From positions 34,960 through 98,959 of the forward strand of contig CAJTMV010000011.1 in NCBI GenBank assembly GCA_910577225.1: a stretch of DNA of 64,000 bases. Direction: 5' to 3'. How positions within the stretch are numbered: position 1 is the first letter of the stretch; each line of letters starts with the position of its first letter. The DNA comes from an uncultured Eubacterium sp. (lineage in GTDB: Bacteria > Bacillota > Clostridia > Lachnospirales > Lachnospiraceae). This document shows positions 42,398-49,960 of this stretch, in pieces. A model generated the notes under the pieces. The model was not told the DNA's origin. It did no database searches and saw only the letters and a list, made by a program, of their open reading frames with translations. Position numbers and translations under genes: made by a program.

Positions 42398-43535
42398 TGA
42401 AAAACGGATCGAAAGATTAAAAAACGGAGAGATGGTTTTTGAAGAAGAAGGACTCGCACAGTTGTTTCAAAAAGCGCAGGAAGGCGGCATCGTATTTTCG
42501 ACGCAATATCAGAGCGCTGACGTATATGTAGTTGCCGTGCCGACGCCCTATATCAAAGAAAGTAAAAAATTAGACGCATCCTGTGTCATAAACGCAGTGG
42601 AGCATGTAATCAGACAGGCGCCGAAAGGAGCGGTTATCGTAATCGAATCTACAATATCGCCGGGAACGATTGAAAAAGTGATAAAACCTCTTTTTTCGGA
42701 ATACGGCCGGGTATTGGGACAGGATATTCATATTGCACATGCGCCGGAACGCATAATTCCCGGCAGCATGATCTACGAGCTGGAGCATAATTCCCGTACG
42801 ATCGGCGCAGACGACGTACGGACCGGAGAAAGGATTCGGGATATTTACGCATCGTTTTGTCAGGGAGAGATCGTTTTGACAACGATCAAAACGGCAGAGA
42901 TGTCAAAGGTTGTGGAGAATACGTTTCGGGATATTAATATCGCATATGCCAATGAACTGGCAAAAATATGCAGATCGGATGAAATGGATGTCTATGAGAT
43001 TATAAGAGTTGCAAATAAGCATCCGCGTGTAAATATTCTGCAGCCGGGGCCGGGCGTCGGGGGACATTGTATCTCGGTAGATCCGTGGTTTCTGGTCGGC
43101 GATTATCCGGGACTTGCCAACATTATTCTGGCAGCACGTAAAATTAACGATTCCATGCCGGACTTTGTGCTGTCACGTACTTATGAAATTATGAAAGAAT
43201 GTCAGATGTCCGATCTTGACCAGATAGGAATCTATGGACTGACATACAAAGAAAATGTAGACGATGTACGAGAAAGTCCGACACTGCAGCTGCTGACTTC
43301 GATGAAGCGCCATCTGGCGGCTCCGGTGCGCACGTTTGATCCTTTTGTAAAACAAAAGATCGTAGAGAACCAGACGCTGGACTTTGAAGAGTTTCTGGAA
43401 AAATCCCGGCTGATCGTCGTTATGACGGCTCATACGCATATCAAAGAGCACGCGTGCCGCCTTCGGAATAAGATCGTACTCGATACGAGAAATTTGTTTG
43501 CAGACGATGAAATTGAAACCTGTTATAAACTATAA
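42306..43535 (+). CDS. wecC: UDP-N-acetyl-D-mannosamine dehydrogenase
   Basis: A 409-residue UDP-sugar dehydrogenase that oxidises UDP-ManNAc to UDP-ManNAcA with two NAD. The N-terminal Rossmann motif is VNVIGMGYIGLPTALMMA. The catalytic Cys lies in GPGVGGHCISVDPWF, with Lys in TAEMSKVVENTFRDINIA. The C-terminal domain has YGLTYKENVDDVRESPTL. These suit the WecC/CapL group rather than UDP-glucose dehydrogenase. GGAGG precedes ATG 42306. With the epimerase gene next to it, it supplies an acidic sugar to the polymer. Confidence 0.9.
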   Translation: MVNVIGMGYIGLPTALMMAAHGIEVIGTDYDEKRIERLKNGEMVFEEEGLAQLFQKAQEGGIVFSTQYQSADVYVVAVPTPYIKESKKLDASCVINAVEHVIRQAPKGAVIVIESTISPGTIEKVIKPLFSEYGRVLGQDIHIAHAPERIIPGSMIYELEHNSRTIGADDVRTGERIRDIYASFCQGEIVLTTIKTAEMSKVVENTFRDINIAYANELAKICRSDEMDVYEIIRVANKHPRVNILQPGPGVGGHCISVDPWFLVGDYPGLANIILAARKINDSMPDFVLSRTYEIMKECQMSDLDQIGIYGLTYKENVDDVRESPTLQLLTSMKRHLAAPVRTFDPFVKQKIVENQTLDFEEFLEKSRLIVVMTAHTHIKEHACRLRNKIVLDTRNLFADDEIETCYKL

Positions 43536-43554
43536 GATATAAGGAAAACAAACG

Positions 43555-44700
43555 ATGCAGAAATGGAAAGTATTAAGCGTATTTGGAACACGTCCCGAAG
43601 CCATTAAGATGTGTCCTTTAATCAAAGAACTGGAAAAACGGGAAGAGCTGGAAAGTATCGTGTGCGTGAGCGGACAGCACAGACAGATGCTGGATCAGGT
43701 ACTGGAGCTGTTTGATATCAGACCGGCATACGATCTGGAGCTGATGAAAGAGCGTCAGACGCTGACCTCGATTACGACCGGAGTGCTGCAAAAGCTGGAG
43801 GAAATACTGAAGCGTACGACGCCGGATCTGGTTCTTGTGCACGGAGACACAACAACTTCGGCATCGGCAGCTCTGGCGGCTTTTTATCAGAAAATACCAG
43901 TTGGACATGTAGAAGCCGGACTTCGTACTTATGACCGGTATTCGCCTTATCCGGAGGAGATGAACCGCAGACTCATTTCCCAGATCGCGGAGCTGTATTT
44001 TGCACCGACGGAAAATAATCGCAGGAATCTGCGCAAAGAAAATCATAATACAAATATTTATGTGACGGGAAATACCGTGATCGATGCGTTTGCCTACACG
44101 GTAAAAGAAAAGTATCGATTTAAAAATAAAGATCTTGCGGCATTGCCGCTGGAAGGAAGAAGGACAATTCTTGTGACTGCGCACAGACGGGAGAATCTGG
44201 GAAAGCCGTTGGAACATATTTGTCAGGCTGTAAAGCATCTGGCGCAGACATACGAAGATGTGCAGATTGTTTATCCGGTTCATCTGAATCCGGCAGTCAG
44301 AGAGACGGTTTTTAAAGTATTAAGCGGCGTCAGCCGGGTACATTTGACCGATCCGATCGATGTGCAGGATATGCACAATCTTATGGCTAAGAGTTATCTG
44401 ATTCTGACAGATTCCGGAGGACTGCAGGAAGAAGGGCCGCATTTTGGCATTCCGGTCATTGTACTTCGTACAGAAACCGAGCGGCCGGAGGCAGTAGCGG
44501 CAGGTACGGCAGCAGTAGCCGGAGTGTCAAAGGATGATATCTTTCAGATTGCCAGTCAGCTGCTCGATGATTCCGGGAAATATGAAACTATGGCGCACGC
44601 AGTCAATCCGTATGGCGACGGACATGCCAGCGAAAGAATAGCGGACGGGATCATCGGATGGAAAAAGAATATGTTGCCGAAAGAAATGCGGACGGAATGA
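43555..44700 (+). CDS. wecB: UDP-N-acetylglucosamine 2-epimerase (non-hydrolysing)
   Basis: A 381-residue GT-B-fold epimerase converting UDP-GlcNAc to UDP-ManNAc. FGTRPEAIKMCPLI, VHGDTTTSASAALAAFY, HVEAGLRTYDRYSPYPEE and LVTAHRRENLG are all intact signatures, and the SGGLQEEGP loop binds UDP. Length is normal. It lies 19 nt after the dehydrogenase gene. Together they make UDP-ManNAcA, a common acidic building block of capsules and teichuronic acids. Confidence 0.95.
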   Translation: MQKWKVLSVFGTRPEAIKMCPLIKELEKREELESIVCVSGQHRQMLDQVLELFDIRPAYDLELMKERQTLTSITTGVLQKLEEILKRTTPDLVLVHGDTTTSASAALAAFYQKIPVGHVEAGLRTYDRYSPYPEEMNRRLISQIAELYFAPTENNRRNLRKENHNTNIYVTGNTVIDAFAYTVKEKYRFKNKDLAALPLEGRRTILVTAHRRENLGKPLEHICQAVKHLAQTYEDVQIVYPVHLNPAVRETVFKVLSGVSRVHLTDPIDVQDMHNLMAKSYLILTDSGGLQEEGPHFGIPVIVLRTETERPEAVAAGTAAVAGVSKDDIFQIASQLLDDSGKYETMAHAVNPYGDGHASERIADGIIGWKKNMLPKEMRTE

Positions 44701-44750
44701 TTAGATAGAAAAAACGTAATTATTGCAGGAAATGCGGACAGGATGATCAG

Positions 44751-46376
44751 ATGGAAACAAAAAGAATCAGAGAGATTCTAAAAAGAACGATACATAGCAG
44801 AGGAAAGAACGTGCTGGATAAAGGCGGAGTATTGATACACCGGCAGATCAAACATGCGGTATGCGATACGCAGTATCCGGAACGTATTTCCAGTCTGCTG
44901 GAGCAGATTCCGGAGAGTAACGGCAGTAAGTATTATGTACCGTATGAGGTATCGGTTGCGATTGTCGCAGATGAGTTTTTATATCGTTCCTTCCAGGGGA
45001 CGGCGGATTTTCGGTATGTAACGCCGGATAATTACAAAGAGATCTGCGAAGAGACGCAGCTGCTGCTTATAGTATCCGCCTGGAGAGGTCTGCATCAGGA
45101 ATGGCGGTGGATGGGTACGCAGGGAACGCCGGCAAATACCGCGGTGCATGAGATGATCAGCTACTATCATAAGAAAGGCAGGGCCGTTATTTTTTATTCC
45201 AAAGAAGACCCGCCTCATTATGATCATTTTTTGCCGATTGCCAGAAGATGCGATGTAATATTTACGTCTGCGGCTGAAAAGATTGCGTCCTATATGCAGG
45301 ATTGTCAGACAAAACGCGTATATTTACTGGAGTTCGGCATTCATCCGGTCTGTCATAATCCGATCGGATGCAGAGCGGCGAAGCGTCAAAATGAGGTTAT
45401 TTTCTCTGGCTCCTGGATGAAAAAATATCCGGAAAGAGTCAGAGAACAGCGGATGATTTTTGACGGTGTGCTGGCGTCGGGCAGAAAGTTAAAGATTATC
45501 GACAGAAATTATGAGCAAAATAATCACGCATTTTTATTTCCGGCAAAATACTACAAATATATCAGCCCTTCGATTGGACATCGGGAGCTGCAAAAAGTAC
45601 ACAAATTATATGACTGGGCAGTCAATGTGAACAGCGTGACGGATAGTAAAAGTATGTTTGCCAACAGAGTATATGAGCTGCAGGCCAACGGGAATCTGCT
45701 GCTTTCCAATGACAGCGTGGGAATCAGCAGAAAGTTTGCCGGCGTAAAGATTGTGCATGCGAAGCAGGATGTATGCGAATGGCTAAACGCTTACAGTGAA
45801 GAAGAGCTGTATCTGCAGCAGATAGCTGGCGTACGCTGTGTGATGACAGGGGAGACGACGTTTGACAGAGTGGGCAGCATGCTTTCAGCGATCGGTTTTG
45901 CGGTCAGCCAGCCGGTACGAACGGTTGCGGTTCTTGTGGAAGATATGAGCGAACAGCTAAAGCAGGATTTTGAGAATCAGACATACGCAGATAAACGGCT
46001 GATCGAATGGAACGCGGACACTGCGCCTTTGGATTTTGTGGATACCTGCGACATGATCGCATTCTGGAGCAAAGACAGCCGGTATGGAAAGTTTTATCTG
46101 GAAGATATGATCGACGCGTTTAAATATACGAACAGCTGCTATATCACAAAAAACAGTTATTTTGAAAACGGGACGCTGCGGGAAGGCGTGGAGCATAACT
46201 ATACGAGTGTGATTCATAATGTCTTTGCCACCGTATTTTGGAAAGACGCCGTCGATTATTGGGAGATACGAAGACGTATGCGGCAGGAAAAGAGTGTGTA
46301 TGCAGCACATGGATACAGTGCGGATCACTTTCATTACCGGCGGATTACGAAAATGGAACCGCTGAAGGATTATTAA
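44751..46376 (+). CDS. CgeB-like glycosyltransferase (paralogue 1)
   Basis: A 541-residue protein with two regions. The first 370 residues resemble CgeB/DUF3880-type spore and surface glycosyltransferases: FLYRSFQGTADFRYVTPDNY, AVIFYSKEDPPHYDHFLP, LLEFGIHPVCHNPIG, FSGSWMKKYPER, and MFANRVYELQANGNLLLSND as donor-binding region. The C-terminal 160 residues contain a second, GT-A-like module (LIEWNADTAPLDFVDTCDMI). It is homologous along nearly its whole length to the C-terminal part of the protein encoded at 47036-49081. The two probably act on related acceptors. Confidence 0.8.
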   Translation: METKRIREILKRTIHSRGKNVLDKGGVLIHRQIKHAVCDTQYPERISSLLEQIPESNGSKYYVPYEVSVAIVADEFLYRSFQGTADFRYVTPDNYKEICEETQLLLIVSAWRGLHQEWRWMGTQGTPANTAVHEMISYYHKKGRAVIFYSKEDPPHYDHFLPIARRCDVIFTSAAEKIASYMQDCQTKRVYLLEFGIHPVCHNPIGCRAAKRQNEVIFSGSWMKKYPERVREQRMIFDGVLASGRKLKIIDRNYEQNNHAFLFPAKYYKYISPSIGHRELQKVHKLYDWAVNVNSVTDSKSMFANRVYELQANGNLLLSNDSVGISRKFAGVKIVHAKQDVCEWLNAYSEEELYLQQIAGVRCVMTGETTFDRVGSMLSAIGFAVSQPVRTVAVLVEDMSEQLKQDFENQTYADKRLIEWNADTAPLDFVDTCDMIAFWSKDSRYGKFYLEDMIDAFKYTNSCYITKNSYFENGTLREGVEHNYTSVIHNVFATVFWKDAVDYWEIRRRMRQEKSVYAAHGYSADHFHYRRITKMEPLKDY

Positions 46377-46472
46377 AATAACTGCACGACAGAAACAGGG
46401 CATAGGAAAGCGTGTGAAATGGCAGCCCGTATTTGCGGTTCTGGAAAAAGGAAAACAAGACAGGAGAAAAGC

Positions 46473-47042
46473 ATGTCGAGAGAGTTGGATAAGGTCTATG
46501 AGGTATATATGGACAGCAGCGAATCTGCAATTACACGAAAAACGAGAGAGCGGATTCAATGGATCGTAACGCAGGCTGAAGGAGAATCGGTACTGGATAT
46601 CGGATGTTCACAGGGAATCACATCCATTTTGCTCGGTCGTGCACGTAAAAGAGTGCTGGCAATCGATCTGGAAGAAACGCTGATTCGTTTTGCAAAGCAG
46701 AAACTGAGCGGTGAAGCACAGGATGTAAAGGAGAACGTCACATTTGCAACAGGTGATTTTCTCTCTTTTCCGCTGGGAACACGAACATTCGATACGATTT
46801 TAATGACAGAAGTGCTGGAGCATGTGCCGGATGTGGAGCGGTTTTTGAAAAAGGCGGCTGCCTGCGCGCAAAGCCATACAAAATTTGTCATTACCGTGCC
46901 GTTTGGGATTCATGATCATTGGGATCATAAGAGAACCTATTATGTGGCGTCACTGGCAGAGCAGATGGAGGCGGACTTTCAGATTACCTCGCTGAATTTT
47001 ATGGGGGGGGGGGCAGATGGCTGGGTATTACAGCTGTGTTAA
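46473..47042 (+). CDS. SAM methyltransferase module, frame cut by a G11 tract
   Basis: As read, a 189-residue methyltransferase: SVLDIGCSQGITSILLG (motif I), RVLAIDLEETL, FDTILMTEVLEHVPDVERFL and FVITVPFGIHDHWDHKRTYY. It ends abruptly after an 11-G run with GADGWVLQLC. Adding one G (or removing two) instead gives FMGGGGRWLGITAVLKDQN and runs without stop into the coiled-coil/glycosyltransferase frame to 49081, a single 869-residue protein. RWLGITAV is the expected last strand of such methyltransferases, so the fused form is probably the ON state and this one OFF. Confidence 0.82.
   Translation: MSRELDKVYEVYMDSSESAITRKTRERIQWIVTQAEGESVLDIGCSQGITSILLGRARKRVLAIDLEETLIRFAKQKLSGEAQDVKENVTFATGDFLSFPLGTRTFDTILMTEVLEHVPDVERFLKKAAACAQSHTKFVITVPFGIHDHWDHKRTYYVASLAEQMEADFQITSLNFMGGGADGWVLQLC
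47003..47013 (+). repeat. Poly-G tract (G11), candidate phase-variation switch
   Basis: Eleven consecutive G. Lengths of 9 or 12 would join the methyltransferase frame to the downstream frame; 10 or 11 end it within 13-30 codons. Tracts this long slip at high rate during replication and are rare in coding sequence by chance. Confidence 0.85.
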
Positions 47043-49081
47043 AGGATCAGAATGTACAGGCGAAAGGATGTGTAATTGTGCCGGATAAAGAGCGAATGCT
47101 TCAGGAAGAACAGGTTTTTTATCAAAGAGAAAGACAGCTGCTGGATGAAAACGCGAGGGTGAAAAGGCAGATCGGCGATCAGAAAGGAAAAAATGAACGG
47201 CTGCAGGAGCAGAATGAACGGCTGCAGGAGCAGAATGAAAAGCTAAAGGAACGCACGATATTTTTAAAACGGCGGGTAGAGGTACTCGATCACAGATGGA
47301 AAACTGCAGATACAAGGCTTCAGACTACGAAAAAAAATTATGCGGATGTAAGTGAAAAATATCAGGCGCTATCACAATCCATTCCAGGAAGGATGCAGCT
47401 GTTTTCCTGGAGGGTTCAAAGGTATATAAAGCGAAGACTGTCTCTGCCGGAAAAAAAGGTGTTGCCGGTGCAGGAACAACAAACAGAAACGATCAGACAG
47501 GAGCAGAAGCAGACAGGCAGGATTCCGGAATTTATGAATGAAAATGTCGTGATGAACGATGTCTACGAATTTAACTGGAAAGAGAGATATTTGCAGTTAA
47601 GAGAGAATGTCTGTGATGTTGGATATTTGGGTCGCGTCAGACAAAAAATTAACCAGATGCCGGATAGCAACGGGAGCAGGTATTATGAAAAGCTGCCATA
47701 TAAAATTGGTATGATTGCAGATGAATTTTTGTATCGCTCTTTTGCGGATACGGCAGAGTTTATTTACCTTACGCCGGATCAATATAAGTATGAGATCGAT
47801 GTGCTGCTTGTGGCATCTTCCTGGAAAGGACTTCATAATGAATGGAAAGGACTTGGTAATACGGATCATACGAAGCTGCGGGACAGACTGTATGAGATTA
47901 TCGATTATTATAAACAGTCAGGTACAAAAGTAATTTTTTATTCAAAGGAAGATCCGAGCAATTACTATGTGTTTTTAGAGATAGCGAAAAAATGTGATTA
48001 TATTTTTACGACTGCGCAGGAATGCGTGGAACATTATAAAAAAGATACCGGTAATCCGCAGGTGTATGTACTTGAGTTTTCCGTGAATCCGGTACAGTTT
48101 CATCCGGTTGGAATGCGGATGTTTCACGAAGAGGAAGTTCTTTTTGCCGGAACCTGGTGGAATAAGAAATATCCGGAGAGAAAACAGGATATGGAAACAA
48201 TCTTTCAGCAGGTGCTCAGAGCTGGTAAAACGTTAAAAATTATTGACCGGAACTACTCGATGGGAAACGCTGATTATTTTTATCCTGAAAAATATCTGCG
48301 TTATGTATCGCCAGAAATGGATCATGCCACGTTACAGAAAGTACATAAAATGCATTCCTTTGCCATTAATATTAATTCTATTAAACATAGCAGTACAATG
48401 TTTGCCAGTCGTGTTTACGAGCTGATGGCGCTGGGGAATCTGATTATTTCCAATCGAAGCAGGGGAATGGAACAAAAGTTTCCCGATGTTATCGTTGAAG
48501 ATGGATCAGGCCAGTCGATAGAGATACTTCGTAATCATTCAGAGAAACAGATTTATGAAAAACGAATTGCGGGTATCCGCCAGGTCATGACAAAAGAAAC
48601 AACTTTCGACAGAATGTATACGATGATGGAACAGATTGGTATGCCGGTAAAAGCAAAGGAAAGAACCGTTGGAATCATTCTTCCGGATGAAAATGAGAAG
48701 CTGCTGCGTGAGATGGCTGAGGCACAGACCTGGCCGGATAAAATACTGATTCCGAAAAGCAGCCTGAATCAGCAAATCTACGAAAGCTGCGATATAATTG
48801 CTTTTTTTGAGCAGGGTAGTACATATGGCAAATATTATCTGGAAGATATGGTAAATGCTTTTAAGTATACAGACAGCGATTTTATTACCAGGCATTCCTA
48901 TTACCGGGGCGATCAGAAAATAGACGGCACAGAGCATGATTATGTGGAGACGTATGAAGAACCGGGCCGAACGGTTTTCTGGAGAAGCAGCTATGAGCTG
49001 AAAGAGCTGATGGAGGATAATATAAAAGCTGAAAAAAGAGGGTACAGTGTGGACTGTCTGAATTATAAGAAAATAGGATAA
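47036..49081 (+). CDS. Coiled-coil plus CgeB-like glycosyltransferase module (paralogue 2), downstream half of the fusion
   Basis: An open frame of 681 codons beginning with a GTG at 47036 that has no convincing ribosome site; I regard it as the second half of the fusion described at 46473. Residues about 20-115 form a strong coiled coil (ERLQEQNERLQEQNEKLKER). The rest matches paralogue 1: FLYRSFADTAEFIYLTPDQY, VIFYSKEDPSNYYVFLE, FAGTWWNKKYPERK, MFASRVYELMALGNLIISN. In the present sequence it is probably untranslated or weakly translated. Its layout (methyltransferase, coiled coil, transferase) recalls chain-terminating enzymes of ABC-exported O-antigens. Confidence 0.8.
   Translation: MLKDQNVQAKGCVIVPDKERMLQEEQVFYQRERQLLDENARVKRQIGDQKGKNERLQEQNERLQEQNEKLKERTIFLKRRVEVLDHRWKTADTRLQTTKKNYADVSEKYQALSQSIPGRMQLFSWRVQRYIKRRLSLPEKKVLPVQEQQTETIRQEQKQTGRIPEFMNENVVMNDVYEFNWKERYLQLRENVCDVGYLGRVRQKINQMPDSNGSRYYEKLPYKIGMIADEFLYRSFADTAEFIYLTPDQYKYEIDVLLVASSWKGLHNEWKGLGNTDHTKLRDRLYEIIDYYKQSGTKVIFYSKEDPSNYYVFLEIAKKCDYIFTTAQECVEHYKKDTGNPQVYVLEFSVNPVQFHPVGMRMFHEEEVLFAGTWWNKKYPERKQDMETIFQQVLRAGKTLKIIDRNYSMGNADYFYPEKYLRYVSPEMDHATLQKVHKMHSFAININSIKHSSTMFASRVYELMALGNLIISNRSRGMEQKFPDVIVEDGSGQSIEILRNHSEKQIYEKRIAGIRQVMTKETTFDRMYTMMEQIGMPVKAKERTVGIILPDENEKLLREMAEAQTWPDKILIPKSSLNQQIYESCDIIAFFEQGSTYGKYYLEDMVNAFKYTDSDFITRHSYYRGDQKIDGTEHDYVETYEEPGRTVFWRSSYELKELMEDNIKAEKRGYSVDCLNYKKIG
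47192..47233 (+). repeat. 21-bp tandem duplication of one coiled-coil heptad
   Basis: AATGAACGGCTGCAGGAGCA plus G occurs twice without mismatch (47192-47212 and 47213-47233) and encodes NERLQEQ, one heptad. A change in copy number would lengthen or shorten the coiled coil by whole heptads without breaking it. Confidence 0.88.
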
Positions 49082-49084
49082 AGG

Positions 49085-49927
49085 ATGAACAACAATAAAA
49101 CAATGAAGACTGAAAGATCATGTGTGCAGAAATTACTATTTATCATACAGGAAATTGCAGATAACTGGCGGATTATGGTGCGCGTCGCATGGTTTGATTA
49201 CAAAATCAGAAATAAGGATTCTTACCTGGGGAGACTGTGGGAGATTCTGACCCCATTGCTGCAGATTGGAACTTACTGGTTTGTTTTTGGAATCGGATTG
49301 CGTAATGGCAGAGATGTGGATGGATATCCATATTTATTATGGATGCTGAGCGGAATTATTCCATGGTTTTGCATCAGCTCGTCGATTACCAAAGGGGCAG
49401 GTTCTGTTTTTGCAAAAGCGGCAGTGATTACAAAACTCAGATACCCGATTGCAACCGTGCCAATAGGTGCAGTTTTGACAGAAGGGTTTGAGTTTACATT
49501 TACGTTATTGATTTTGGAAACTGTGTTTATCGGTTATGGATATCTGCCGCACTGGGGATATCTGAACCTGATTTATTATATATTGTATATGTTTGTATTT
49601 TTGTCAGGTCTGGCACTGGTTACTTCTGTATTTACAATGGTAGCGAGGGATTTTCAAAAGCTGCTGGCGAGTCTGATCCGGCTGTTGTTTTATCTGACGC
49701 CGATACTTTGGGATATGTCTCAGATGCCGGATATTTATAAGAAAATAGTTTCTGTTTCACCGATCTATTATATCGTAAAAGGGTTTCGGGAAAGTATGCT
49801 GTATCATGTGCCATTTTATGTTCATCGGAAACAAATGCTGGCAGAATGGGCGATTCTTATCATTTTATTTATTACCGGGTGCTATCTGCAGGAAAAATTC
49901 AGAAATCGATTTCGGGATTTGCTCTGA
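49085..49927 (+). CDS. Polysaccharide ABC exporter permease (Wzm/TagG-like)
   Basis: A 280-residue ABC-2 type permease. It has six membrane helices after an amphipathic start, with DYKIRNKDSYLGRLWEIL (the conserved pre-TM1 segment), PWFCISSSITKG and VARDFQKLLASLIRLLFYLTPILWDMS. This is the Wzm/TagG/RfbA class that exports undecaprenyl-linked polysaccharide or teichoic acid. The partner ATPase gene lies at 52186, separated by the asparagine-synthetase-like gene. TAAAGG lies before the start. Confidence 0.92.
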   Translation: MNNNKTMKTERSCVQKLLFIIQEIADNWRIMVRVAWFDYKIRNKDSYLGRLWEILTPLLQIGTYWFVFGIGLRNGRDVDGYPYLLWMLSGIIPWFCISSSITKGAGSVFAKAAVITKLRYPIATVPIGAVLTEGFEFTFTLLILETVFIGYGYLPHWGYLNLIYYILYMFVFLSGLALVTSVFTMVARDFQKLLASLIRLLFYLTPILWDMSQMPDIYKKIVSVSPIYYIVKGFRESMLYHVPFYVHRKQMLAEWAILIILFITGCYLQEKFRNRFRDLL

Positions 49928-49960
49928 GTATACAGCTGTCAGGATAAAAATAGGAAGGAT

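Noticed and set aside
47036..47095. GTG 47036 as an independent gene start
   Set aside because: No ribosome site; the frame runs back through the G tract into the methyltransferase when one G is added, so a fusion is the better model.
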